DNA from: Tetragonia tetragonoides
Lineage: Eukaryota; Streptophyta; Magnoliopsida; Caryophyllales; Aizoaceae
Length of the DNA stretch: 64,000 bases
NCBI GenBank assembly: GCA_038025085.1
Contig: CM076147.1
Span: 7,598,001-7,662,000, forward strand
Reading direction: 5' to 3'
Shown: positions 1-10,906 of the stretch, piece by piece
Numbering within the stretch: position 1 is the first letter of the stretch
Layout of the letters: every line of letters starts with the position of its first letter
Notes under the pieces: model-generated
Told to the model about the DNA's origin: nothing
Databases searched by the model: none
What the model saw: the letters and a program-made list of their open reading frames with translations, nothing else
Translations under genes and position numbers: made by a program

Positions 1-281
1 TCTCATGTTTAACAATAGGCAAGATCCCAATTCTAGAACATAAATCATAGATCTCACTTCCATTAACAATAAGTAATCATAAGCAGCTAGTTTTTAGTTG
101 ATGTCATATAGTAAACATTTAAGTAATAGATAAAAAGAAAAAGAAAAAGAGAGAACAATTCAGGTTCAGCTCTTAAGGCATTCAATTAGTGGACTAAAGC
201 AAGAGAGTGAAAAGCATACAAATTACTGAGATCAATTCTACCTCTGGCTTTTGTGATCCCCCCATTATAAACTGATACTGA
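1..281. other. AT-rich flank, possible 3' UTR of the minus-strand small gene
   Basis: No coding signal of its own. If the minus-strand small gene ends at 282, its 3' UTR lies here. The A-rich purine tract at 129-153 is low-complexity sequence. Confidence 0.3.
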
Positions 282-1024
282 TCAATAACGTAGCAGGGGA
301 TATAGAGGCCTAATGACCCACCCAATCTCTGTAACATAGCTCACTTAATTTGAATAAATGAATAAAGTGATTCACCCAAAAAGTTTTAATTAACCCAGAT
401 TAAAACAATGGCATATAAACTTCAATTTCAGAAAATAAAGCCCAGATAAAAATTCAAATCGCAAGTTCATAATTTTGAACCAAAAAGCAAAAAATAAGAG
501 ATTTAACATTACCTCGGGCGTGATCTTGGAGCTGCCAGTAGACCTGTCAAGCAACCAAAGATGAAAATCACAATCTGATATTTCAAAAATCTGATTCACG
601 ATAAAAAAAAAATTAAAAAAAAAAAGAAGAAGTAATAAGCATCCAGTCTATTGGAAACATACTAAGAAGAAACTACAACTTGAGAATTAGAACATGCAAG
701 TCGACAATAATAGAATTTATTAAATTGAATCTCAAACAAATACAATTTCGTTCTTAATTCTGACCCCCAAAAACTCAGAATTGGAAACAAAAAAAGTATG
801 AACAGATCTACTAATAGTTTGAAATGCAACTACAACATTAATCAAAAACTCAAATGGTAGAACGAAATACAACATATATATTCACCACAAATTAATCCTC
901 AAAAATTACTTCAAAACATAAAATACAGAGAGGCATACATATTTCTTAATGAAGATAATCAGATAAAAAAAATTAGACAGGAACTTACGGGTTTTGATGG
1001 TGATATGATATCCTTCTCCGCCAT
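282..1024 (-). CDS. Possible small three-exon gene, 37 aa, unrecognised product
   Basis: Read on the minus strand, an ATG at 1022-1024 opens a 36-nt exon (989-1024) that begins MAEKDIISPSKP and ends at a good GTAAGT donor. A 31-nt exon (513-543) lies between a TTGACAG acceptor and a GTAATG donor and adds VYWQLQDHAR. A third exon (282-328) after a TTACAG acceptor closes in phase with EIGWVIRPLYPLLRY and a TGA stop. All three junctions keep the frame, which favours a real gene. The 5' UTR and promoter would lie at 1025-1440, between this gene and the LEC1-type gene, so the two are divergently transcribed. I do not recognise the family and see no signal peptide; the C-terminal 15 residues are hydrophobic and aromatic. 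Different splicing of exon 3 would change the C-terminus. Confidence 0.45.
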
Positions 1025-1455
1025 TTCTCTAAACAATCTCTCCCATAAAATCAGAGAGGAAACAGGAAAGGAGATCGTTGGGTACTTGGATTGTGAGTAG
1101 CAGAGGAAAATCAAAGGGGGAAACGGGGAAGAGAGAGAGACGACGTCTAGGTAATTAAATTTCCTAGAGAAATCTTGGGAGGAGAGTAATTAAGCGTGAT
1201 GAAGTGGGTGGGTGGTGCACACTCTGCACAGTAATTACGTGTGACTGAGTAAGATGGTTGGTCAGTATAATAGGGGCATTAAATGGGAGAGGAAGTGGAA
1301 AAGAAAAATGAAAAAAAATAAAAAAAACAGTGATTTGAGGGGGGAAAAAAACGTTAGAGACTGCCACATGGCATCAGTGGCTTTTGCTTCAGAATATTTT
1401 AATTTAATTTAAAGATGTATATTATTTTTTGCCCACTCACTCCACTCCCACTAGC

Positions 1456-1462
1456 TATATAT
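1456..1462 (+). promoter_or_regulatory. TATA box of the LEC1-type gene
   Basis: TATATAT at 1456-1462 lies 82-88 bp upstream of the ATG at 1544, with C/T-rich sequence between, as in a typical plant core promoter with a short 5' UTR. The duplicated copy has an equivalent TATATTA at 13074-13080. Confidence 0.5.
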
Positions 1463-1543
1463 TCAACCCCTTTCCTACTTGTCGTTGTACCCTCTCATCT
1501 CATCTCCACTCCACTCCACACTTGTCACTTCTAGAAAGAGATT

Positions 1544-2039
1544 ATGGATCATGGTGGTGCTGGTTTTCATGGTTACCGCAAACAGCAGCACCACCTTCCT
1601 AACACCAACTCATCTGGTACTCTCTCTCTCTGTATCTGCTTGCTGTTCTCTATCCGTTATTGGCTCTATATCTGCTTGCTAGCTGAATTTTATTTTAGTT
1701 TCTTTAAAAACTACGAGTAGTACGGAGTATTAATTAATTAACAAAACCAAAAAAAAAAAAAAAAAAAAAAGGGAAACATTGGCATGCATGCATGCGAGTA
1801 TATTTTCTCCTACATTTTGGCCTCATATATAACTCAAAAGGTTAAATAACTAATAATCCAGGCTGTTCATGATCGACATTCAAATTTCGACAGGATGGAG
1901 AAATAATTGCTTGCTGCTGATTAGCAAGCAAGCTTGTAATAATTAGCAAACTAGTCAATAAGCAAGCTTGGAGTACTAGTTAATGTACTCTAGCTAGCTA
2001 GTTTCCACTACTTCTCACTCACCCAATAATTAACAAAAC

Positions 2040-2076
<37 letters not shown>

Positions 2077-5000
2077 AAACATTGGCATTGCATGCATGCG
2101 ATCGAGTATTTATTTTCATATGTTTTCCTCCCCTTCTCACTCACCCAATTCAATCAGATGCTGAACCCCTCAGTTCCTCAAACCCCAAAACTCAACCACA
2201 TCAGAATCCTAAAGGCTTCCTATAAAAATAAAAAAAATAATAAAAAAGATTCCTGAAGGCTAGCTAGGTAAATCGCCTCTCTGACTACTGGCGGATCCAG
2301 AAATTATAGATGGGGTATGCACAAAAATATTTTAAAAAAACATATAAAACATTTTTAAAAGTGATACACAATTACACATTACATAAATGGAAAAAGAGAA
2401 AAGAAAGGCTCGGCAAAGAATTGAACCTCCGACCAGTAGGTGGAACATTCTCAAATGTGACTAACCAGCTGCGCTTCCATGATAACATGTTCAAAAGACT
2501 CCTAGTTGTAATTTATCTCAGGGTGTGCACTTGCCTACCCTTAGTGCCATGTGGATCCGCTACCCTTTCTGCCTCGTCTAATACTCAGATCTAAGCTCTG
2601 AAGTCCACCCTCATCGCAGCAGGTTGCTCACTCACCAATACACCAACTTGTTGTCACCTATTAAGATCTTCTATCTTGGTCTACTCTTTGAGAGCGAATG
2701 GCAGAATCATTGTAGATCAGGAATTTTTTTCATGACCAGAGAAAGACACATGAAGAGAGAGAACGTGACTTTTGGCATTTGGGGTTTCATTTGAGAGGAG
2801 CTAGAGAAAATATTATTTAATGAGGCCATGAGGGTAAAGTAAGGGTATGGCTATAAGGTTAAAACTATTAAACTAAGCAATTGCATTTGAGGTACATAAG
2901 CTTAGTTTCTTTTGATAATTTTACATAATGGTGAATTTGGTTGTAATTATATGCTCTCTTTTTTTAAGTATCTTTAATTTTATATATTATATATTATATT
3001 TTTGCCGTATCCTTTGAAATTCAAAAATTCAAAAATGTTGTATTCCGTATCCGTATCCGCACTCGTATCGGTATCTATATCCGAATCTGTGCAACCTAGG
3101 TTTTCACTACCCGGCCAACATGCGCGTCCATTTAACTTCTTCTTCTTTTTTTTTTTTTTTTAATAATTAGGAATTGAAGCATGAATTATTAGTACGGTAT
3201 GTCATAAGATAATTAAGGTATACTTAATTCGATGAACAAAATAATAATGCATGCTCAGTTTTGAAAGCTAGCTAGTTACACTACAAGAATTACACGATTT
3301 CGCTATCGCCTTATTTGTCGCAAATATGGCTAAATCGGTCGCAAAATTAAGTTTATGACCGATTTGCGACCGACGGAAAGAGGCAGCAAATACCCTAGTT
3401 GCAAATTATTTTTCCGACCAATTAATCGGTCGCAAATAAATACCGACCATATAAAAAAATAGTAATTTAAAAAAAAAATAAATTTCCAATCGGTATTTGG
3501 TTGGGAATATCGCTAATGTTAAACCGGTTCACCGACAAAACTCACTGGTTCACCAAAAACCCCATCAAACAAATAACTTCACCATACACAGAACATACAA
3601 AGCCAAAAAAAAACATAACCCAGATCTTGAAATACAAAGATGAACACAAATAATCCAAAAATCCAACAAAATTTATAGTACAAGGCTAAAGTGATTCAAA
3701 ATTGTATAAGAATCTACTTGAACGAATTTTACTAGAATTGCAATTGTTAAAAATAAAACCCTAACTTTAAATAACTGACTAATTAGGGTAGTCAGCGTGG
3801 CTACTGGCCTGGCAGCAGCAACAAGACGACAAGAGAAGAGAGGGAGAGAGACTCAGACAATGAGACATAATGGAGAGAGAATAGGGCCAATTGCATGCAT
3901 ATGCATATAAGGATGCTATATGTCATGATTATGTGAATTGTGAAGTGAGCGAGCGAACGAGGCCAGTTCCAATTAAGTTTTTATAGTAATTAATTAATTA
4001 AAACTCCTAGTCCTACAATAGAGCCAATGGCCAATACCCAATAGAGGGTCATCAAATACTGGGAAATTAACATTTCTAATATCCCAAATGGCTTCCATGC
4101 ATTGTCTTCCCTTTCTTTCCCTCTCCTCCTGACACGTGGACCTTTGCAATTTCAATTTCAACCTTCGCGCTCTCTCTCTCTGACAACTATAAGTCATTAA
4201 CAATTGAAATCAATGAAAGGGAATATAGACCGTTTGGATGACCCGTAAGCCAGAACTGCCCCAAATATAATATCCGGGTTGGACCAGATAATCAATTTGG
4301 GGGATTTTATGGCACTTTTGAAGATTTTGTGGGTCTTTCTCCCAATACCAGGCTTACATCCATTGGAGTTTACTCATATGAAAGTATAAAAGTACTCCGT
4401 TAAAACCCTGGAGTCTGATTTCTGAACCATCTGCATAATGTTTTTTGTTTGCTGTCACTAACGATTGTTAAATGTGAACTTATCTTCTGCTAAAAATCTT
4501 TTATAATTTGGTTTATTCGAAATTATTGTTTTACCACCAAGATTTTTGGTTTGCGTATTTTAACGGGTAATGCTTAGTCTAATCATCCCCGGTAAAACAT
4601 ACACCATTCGTTTCAGAATCCTCTACCATTTCAATTTGACACGGAGTTTAATGAGAGTAAATAAAGATGCTGAGGAGAAGATATAAATCAGCAGATTTAG
4701 TCTTAAGCTTATTATTGATGCTTAGTCAAATCGAATCTCTCAAATTTATACTACATAGATTTAGATCAGAGCTTACGTACTTAATAGGGAGTATATGATA
4801 GGAGTATATATTTGTATGGCTTGAATATTTATTTGTGACAGCAGACATGAATCCGGCAGCTGACATGACAGTAGTAGAACGAGACATGATGATGAACATG
4901 AATGAGTGCACTGTGAGGGAGCAAGATCGCTTCATGCCCATTGCCAATGTCATCAGAATCATGCGTAAGATTCTTCCACCGCATGCTAAAATATCTGATG

Positions 5001-5583
5001 ATGCAAAGGAAACAATCCAGGTATTATATATATATATATTATATACTAATTTCATACATGTACATGATCTTATGTAACATACATGTTCATGCAAATGATG
5101 GCAATTAATTACTATTGCAAATTGCGTATGCAGGAGTGCGTTTCAGAGCACATAAGCTTCATAACTGGGGAAGCAAATGAGAGGTGCCAGAGGGAGCAGC
5201 GCAAGACAATAACCGCTGAGGATGTGCTTTGGGCTATGAGCAAACTCGGTTTTGATGACTACATTGAGCCCCTTACGCTTTACCTCCATCGCTACAGGGA
5301 GCTTGAGGGTGATCGTGGCTCCATCCGCACTTGTGAACCCCTCCTTAAGATGAGCAGGGCCGCCATGGATCAGTATGCTGCCGCCTATGGGCCTGTCTTT
5401 CACATTGGGCCTCCACATCTACATCATCATCCTCATGCGGCCTACTTTGGTGGTCCACACGCTGGCGCTGCCCCAGGATCTGATGCAACTGGACCTTCTC
5501 ATCAGCAGCCTTCTGCACCTGCTTATTCTTCTGTTACCAGCTTTGAGCCTTATAATAATAATAATAATCACCACCATAAATAA
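1544..5583 (+). CDS. LEC1: LEC1-type NF-YB transcription factor (HAP3 subunit), intact copy
   Basis: Nuclear CCAAT-binding subunit of the NF-Y complex, pairing with NF-YC through a histone fold; LEC1-type members are known to drive embryo identity and seed maturation. Exons are 1544-1616, 4842-5020 and 5134-5583, all GT-AG, in frame, giving 233 aa (Arabidopsis LEC1 and L1L are about 235). The B domain covers residues about 50-140: [20 protein letters not shown], then [16 protein letters not shown] and [19 protein letters not shown]. Asp77 in KISDDAKET is the LEC1-class residue where other NF-YBs carry Lys. The C-terminal tail is His/Asn/Pro-rich ([18 protein letters not shown]). Exon 1 encodes [14 protein letters not shown] and is matched by the second copy at 13224. 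Intron 1 is long (3.2 kb) and full of repeats; intron 2 is 113 bp. Against the second copy this gene lacks 132 in-frame nucleotides of Asn-rich sequence in exon 2. I infer a functional gene; LEC1 versus L1L needs a tree. Confidence 0.93.
1736..2130. repeat. Direct duplication inside intron 1
   Basis: The stretch starting TTAACAAAACC, followed by a long A-run, GGGAAACATTGGCATG and GCATGCATGCGA, occurs at about 1736-1815 and again at about 2031-2130. The second copy has a longer A-run and a 4-nt GATC insertion. The other gene copy has this block once (13430-13500). Confidence 0.75.
2290..2562. mobile_element. Short non-autonomous element with GCGGATCCA ends, tRNA-like interior
   Basis: The segment starts GCGGATCCAGAA and ends TGGATCCGC, a 9-bp inverted match typical of a dispersed plant element type. 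On the minus strand the interior carries GCGCAGCTGGTTAGTCAC and, about 35 bp on, GGTTCAATTC. These resemble pol III box A and box B, so a tRNA-derived origin is possible. I found no clear target duplication. Confidence 0.4.
3279..3540 (+). mobile_element. Left end of a CACTA element, truncated
   Basis: CACTACAAGAATTACACG begins a segment with repeated subterminal words of the type TTTGCGACCGA and TCGGTCGCAAA in both orientations (3300-3440). This is the architecture of CACTA termini. I could not find a matching right end nearby, so only a terminal fragment remains in intron 1. Confidence 0.6.
3990..4160 (+). promoter_or_regulatory. Intronic block conserved between the two LEC1-type copies, with G-box and RY word
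   Basis: Sequence around CTTCCATGCATTGTCTTCC and, about 20 bp on, ACACGTGG is kept in the second copy at 27885-28040 despite much divergence around it. CCATGCA is an RY-like word (B3 factor sites) and ACACGTGG is a G-box/ABRE core. The block lies about 0.7 kb upstream of exon 2 in copy A. It could be an intronic enhancer, or merely duplicated sequence that has not yet diverged. Confidence 0.4.
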
Positions 5584-6365
5584 GCAGCTCTACCGTACTT
5601 TTAGCTCGCTGCGCTGTTGTACCTCTCAATCTCTCATCTGTCACTAAGCTCCTAACATTTTAACTGTCTACCTATTTCTGGTTGCTTCTTTAACCCATGC
5701 TCCTTTGTTTTCTGCCCTTTTTCCTTTCAGTGCTTATTACTAGTAACATTGCTAATTAAGGTGGTGGTGTGTTACCCTATATATATGTTGTCTCTCTCCA
5801 TTTCCATCTTAATCTCTAATTAAGATGATAACATCATAATTATTCAATTCATATATACCAGACCAATGAGCAAACTGGCAAGTACTGTGGCATGGTATTG
5901 GCCATATTGCAACTACGCCCCGACCAAATCTAGCTAGCTTCATCCTAAAACTAAAAAAACAATTAGGCACTGCTAAATACTTTTTATAAATTACGGAAAT
6001 TTTATGAGATACCCTTAAAGTTTGAACTTTTGAATGAAATACACACTTTCTTAAAATAAACTTTGCACGAAATACCATAAAAATTCTATTTGACCCACGT
6101 CTAATATATTTTTACTTTACCTTTTCGTATTCGTATAGTAAATCTTAAACTACTTGTCAAGTATATATCGATCCGCAGGTGTAAATTGTAATGCATGAAT
6201 GCAGAGTAATATATACTTTATTCGGGGTTAATTGCTTAATTATATCAATATGATATGCAAAGGAGGGAAGACAGACATGCATTCTCTCCCATTCTCACTT
6301 GTTTTAGTGATTCACGGAATAAATATTATATGAGTATATTTCTTAGTTGCAAAATAAAAGGGTAC
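5584..6365 (+). other. 3' flank of the LEC1-type gene
   Basis: Presumed 3' UTR in the first few hundred bases, then AT-rich intergenic sequence without a coding signal. The last 84 bp (6281-6364) are a direct repeat of 12166-12249 on the far side of the neighbouring CACTA element. Confidence 0.5.
6281..6364 (+). repeat. 84-bp flanking direct repeat, left copy
   Basis: This sequence (ATTCTCTCCCATTCTCAC onward to AAATAAAAGGGTA) abuts the left CACTA terminus and is repeated with few changes at 12166-12249 beyond the truncated right terminus. It is far longer than the 3-bp duplication expected of CACTA. Confidence 0.85.
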
Positions 6366-7639
6366 CACTAGTAAAGAATATCCCATACTATCGCGGTAAA
6401 ACTGATATACTACTGCGGGTCCCCGTCGTGAAGGAGCCGCAGTAGTATAAGGCACCGTAGATTATAGATACACTACTGCGGGTTTGGAGCCGCAGTAGTT
6501 TTATATAAACTACGGCGGATGTGCAAGAATAACCGCAGTAGTATGTTATAAACTACGGTCTTATGTTGCAACCACAGTAGTATGTTATAAACTACTGTGG
6601 CGAATATTTTGGACCGCAGTAGCATGTTTCAGATTTTGCTAAAAAAAATAAATGTGAAATTAATTGAACTGATTTCATCAATCCAGTAGGCACACAATTT
6701 TTCCAGAAAATAGCCGCCAACAAATAAATATCTTGTCATTTAATATCATACAATTAATCTAAGTAGAAATTCTGCTTACATAAACTAAAGTAATACAAAC
6801 TTTTGCAATACATACACCAACCGAAAATACGTTGATCTAGGTATAAAATAAAAAAAAAACTTGCGAATTACGCAATTTCGCCAACATAATGAAACTTGGA
6901 CACTCGCATTTACTCTTCCAGCTTCTTCTAATGATCCCTGATCTGCTTTAACAAAAACAATAAGGAAAATTCAAAAGAATATACCATCAGATAATACCAC
7001 CCAACCCCATAATTAGAACCCCAAAAGCTATCATGATTTAGCTCAGCACGGAACATGAAGCAATGAAGCATGCTTTCTGTTTTATGACAGGAAAAATTGC
7101 ATGAAGTACTTATGCAAATGAAATAGACAAATAAAATAACTACATGCCTAAGAGTCAGCAGTAAATAACTACATGCATGCGGATCCAGTGAGTACTGACA
7201 ACAAATATATGAATAAGCAACGAAACAGCATTCTCATCTATCAAAGCATCAGCAGCTACATCCATTTTATTTGCACAAGAATGACAAACTATGATTCTGT
7301 GGACACAATATATGATATAAACAGACCAGGACACATATACACGGTATCACCCTAAAACAACTTTACAGATTGTATTCATAACAATGAGAGAAATAGTTTT
7401 GTCCTCAAGTTATGTTATAAACAGACCTGGGTGCTGATCAGACGTGCAGGAACATGAAACCACCAGTTTTGTTCTCCAAAGATATCTACATATAGCATCA
7501 CTGCCCGACCTGCATCATAGTATGGATCTGAATCACCTAATAAGTAGAATGTTAAGACCCCTCCTCAATCGTTTATATAAATATAAGGGGAGCAACACAA
7601 ACCCCCTGAGACATCATAGATATCAAAATTAAACCCTTG

Positions 7640-8140
7640 ACAACATGTGCACTCCAACCAGCAACATAACAACCAATATAATTCAACAAACAGAAGGCAA
7701 CTACTACTAAATCAACATCATAATGCAGCAAATACAGCAAACCAGAATGCAGTAGCAGCATCACAAGTAACAGCAACAAGTCACATATACAAAAGCAGCG
7801 TCAAACCAACTCCGGTACCAGACAGTAGTTACAGTCTACAGACAGCGAGAACTAAGACTTAACAGTCTGAACAGAAGACTCCACAGTACAACAAAGCATA
7901 AAACGCAGGCCCTCTTTTCTAACATGGCTCCAAATACTCTGATATCTTGGAGGGGCCTTTACAATATCTTCTGAAAGTTACCAACAGAAGACGGGACGGC
8001 AAAAAAAATAAAAATAAATAAATGCTTGCAACAACAGGCATGCAGTAACAAAACTAAGCAACAACAGGCATGCAGCAGCAACACCAAACAGTAAGGCAGC
8101 AAGCAGCAGTTAAGCAAGCAAGGACAGCAAGTCTGCACAA
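7640..8140. repeat. CAA/CAG-rich low-complexity tract
   Basis: Imperfect runs of AACAGCAAC, GCAGCAACA and CAACAACAGGCATGCAG, with the last type repeated at 8029 and 8061. No reading frame of interest. A compositionally similar tract sits inside CACTA element 2 at about 14400-14600. Confidence 0.6.
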
Positions 8141-8279
8141 TTTTTCTGAGCACAAATCTGTAAAAACTAAAACTCCCATAGGGTAGCAGTGATGTGGTGG
8201 AGAAGGTGGTGAAAAGTCATAGCATTAATAGAAGAAGAGTTTACCAAATATATTAGCATTACGAGAAGTGAAAAAATCA

Positions 8280-8527
8280 TAACTATCTAGTAGCTTCAAG
8301 TTCAAAGCAAGGAAATGAAGATTTGAAGCAGTACATATTATATGGCAGAGACTTAAAGGGATATGGAATACACTGGTATAAGACATGCACATTTTGCTCT
8401 TACATAACTATCTAGTAGCTTCAAGTTCAAAGCAAGGAAATGAAGATTGGAAGCAGTACATATTATATGGCAGTACAGGGATATGGAATACACTGGCCTA
8501 AGACATGCACATCTTGCTCTTACATAC
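8280..8527 (+). repeat. Tandem duplication of about 125 bp, two copies
   Basis: AACTATCTAGTAGCTTCAAG through GCTCTTACAT occurs at about 8280-8405 and again immediately at 8406-8527. The copies differ by a few substitutions and a short deletion (AGACTTAA is missing from the second). Confidence 0.9.
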
Positions 8528-9567
8528 AATTTTAGTTTCAGAATCACGCAAACCCAAGAAACCCGAATGTGTCAACACTTGGGTAGGATAACGAGTTAGC
8601 CCATAAAGACACTAGCAAGTATCGTCATGAGGATCCTATAGCATGCCAGGTCTATTGAAGTCATTGTCAAATAAAAGGCCGATTACTGATTACAGTTCAG
8701 ACAATCATGCTACATAGTTAAAAAAAGTTTAGAAATCTTTTTCCCTAGCTCATAAGCCTCATATCACTTGGGAATTGGCACTCCAATACAAGATACCACC
8801 ATAAACAGAGTAATGCAACATTTCAGCCTTTTGCAAAATGCCACAAGGCCCACAAATACTAAGGCCTCGTTTGTTTCGCCGTAGATAACCACTGGAACTT
8901 GAAGTTCCTGGGAATTGAAGAAACTTACACCGTTTGGTTGGCAGCAAACTCAGGAAGTTCAACTTCCACTGCAATTACCACTTCCCCTGCTGTACCGTAA
9001 GTTGCTGACCATGGGGGGATAGGTCAGAACAACTTCCGGTGTTTTATTGCTGCAAATGATACTATTATTTATCCCTAATCACTGTTTTGATTGCTCTGGT
9101 AATCCTTATTCTCCCCTTTCTCTCTCCCCTTTCCTTTTACTTCCTTCCTATATTCTCTCTCATCCACTACAATCTGTACAAAAGACTTGAGAACAAAAAT
9201 AACATGCAATCTGTGGAAGCTTGTCGATTACAATGGCAGTTTCCTCTAAGCAAGAATCAGATCTGAAACATGGATTGTTTTTCTATAACTTTTCTTCTTC
9301 ATTTTTCATTTTTAATACAAAGCAGCCCAATGGATTGAGAAACTAATACAGAAAGCAAATTGTGTTTTTGTGAGAATAGTGGAAAAGGGATGATGATTGA
9401 TGAAGAAATTAGATTGAAAGTTGGAAATGAATGAGAAATCAGGAAACCAGGTGAGAAAGAAGAAGAACGAGCCAAAAAAAAAAAAAAGGAAGGAAATGGG
9501 TAAAACCAATAAACGTGAGGCACTCAACCACAAAAGGTAAAGTACATAAATATGGCTCTAATTTGAT

Positions 9568-10906
9568 CCTTTTTTGTGGGGAAGTACCTTGTTTGATGCG
9601 TTTTTTGTGACTTAGTACCTTATAAATTTTTTTTTTGTGAGAAACTACCTTATAAGACAATTTTACTTGTTGACCACTACCATTGACCAATTTTGGATGA
9701 GTTTTTTTCTTAAATGGCCAAAATACCCTCATGTGCCACTCACATGTTCACTTAAGCCCTCATTCTCTCTCTCCTATCTCTCACCTCCATTGCCATTGCC
9801 ATTGTCATTAACCCAAAAACTCTATGAACTCAATATCAATTCAAGCAATCACAACTCTTAAAAATTACAAATCAATTAAAGCAAAACTTACTGATTTTTT
9901 TTTTTTTTTTAATATAAACAATCATATATTAAAACTCAGGTTCGCTTCACATCAACAAACCGAGCAAAATAAACCCATGATCCAAGCGACCAAGCACATT
10001 ACAAAGCCCACCAGAGAGGAGATATAAAGAAAGAGGGGGAGCATAAATGAATCAAACAATCATAGCATTTGCATCTTCTATCAAAACTCTGGGGTAAAGA
10101 GACCCCATTTTAACACCAACAGAGACAGGAGTCCAGAGCACACTTTAAAGCTTCAATTTGCTTCAGCCGGCGTGACAGCAACTATTGTTGTTTGCATTCT
10201 GGGGGGCGCTCAGTTGCCACACCCGGTACCCTTCCACCCTTCTTCGGCCTAGCTAATGCCTTCTTCCTGTTCTTAACTTCTACTTCATCGTCATCGTCAT
10301 TGTCATCCTCATCTAACAATAAAGCTCGGATTTTTGTAAACCTTCCTTTGCTTGATCAACAAAAACAAAAACCCAATAATCATCCAAAGGAACAAGACCC
10401 CAGTAAAATTAAACCAAAAACAAAGAAAACCCACAAACTAAAACCCCCAAATTCCTCAAATTGAAGAAGTATGAAATTAGCAAGCCTGTTTTTTGAGATA
10501 ATCCCACCAATTTAAGACGGGTATCTATGTTAATAACAACCCTGTAATGAAAAAATGCATGTCCGTTTGAATATTGCTAAATTTGCTAGTATTTTCATCT
10601 AGATCGTAACCATGAGCACGTTTTGGGAGAATACCAATAGGGAAGTTGAAGGTTTTCAAGGCTTCCTTGATGGCATTTGCAATGGAGGTGGAAGAGAGGA
10701 GAGATGAGAGAGAATTATTAAGTGAACACGTGAGTGGCACATGAGGGCATTTTGGCCATTTAAAAAAGAAAACCATCGAAAATAAGTCAATGGTAGTGGT
10801 CAACAAGCAAAGTTGTCTTGTAAGGTAGTTTCACACAATTTTTTTTTTTATAAGGTACTAAGTCACAAAAAACGCATCAAACAAGGTACTTTTCCACAAA
10901 AAATCC
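9568..10906. mobile_element. Mutator-like element with long inverted repeats of about 190 bp
   Basis: The left arm (about 9568-9757) and right arm (about 10717-10906) are inverted copies. Both contain the words AAGTACCTTGTTTGATGCG, GACTTAGTACCTTATAA and AATGGCCAAAATGCCCTCAT, with minor changes. Long terminal inverted repeats around a short interior are the hallmark of non-autonomous MULEs. The interior (10150-10465) contains, on the minus strand, a stretch that looks coding, so it may be a gene-capturing Pack-MULE. A 9-bp target duplication was not identifiable by eye. Confidence 0.65.
10150..10370 (-). pseudogene. Possible captured gene fragment inside the MULE
   Basis: On the minus strand this stretch reads an acidic run (DEDDNDDDDEVEV) followed by a basic segment (KNRKKALARPKKGGRVPGVA). 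The composition is unlike the A/T-rich surroundings and resembles a nuclear, acidic/basic low-complexity protein. No domain is recognisable and there is no start codon in a sensible place. Capture from a host gene is an inference from its position between the long inverted repeats. Confidence 0.35.

Larger units (their letters stand above)
1617..4841 (+). other. Intron 1 of the intact LEC1-type gene
   Basis: This 3.2-kb intron opens at CTG|GTACTC and ends at GTGACAG. It holds two long poly(A) runs (1750-1770 and 2041-2073), an 80-bp internal direct duplication, a short element with GCGGATCCA ends (2290-2562), the start of a CACTA element (about 3279) and a block conserved in the second copy (about 3990-4160) with a G-box. 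RY-type CATGCA words recur at 1783-1795, 2090-2101 and 3893-3906. The sequence CCGTATCCGTATCCGCAC at 3043-3060 is repeat-like but I cannot place it. Confidence 0.7.

Noticed and set aside
2380..2480. A tRNA gene on the minus strand
   Set aside because: Box A and box B-like words are present but no acceptor stem or cloverleaf closes; more likely a tRNA-derived repeat.
4835..5077. Translation starting at 4835/4848 as the LEC1 start
   Set aside because: Exon 1 at 1544 joins in frame, has a TATA box and is conserved in the second copy; the 4835 frame opens only at a TTG-type codon, although an ATG at 4848 remains a possible alternative start.
4726..5418. Minus-strand frames over the LEC1 exons
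   Set aside because: Shadows of conserved histone-fold codons; no independent signal.
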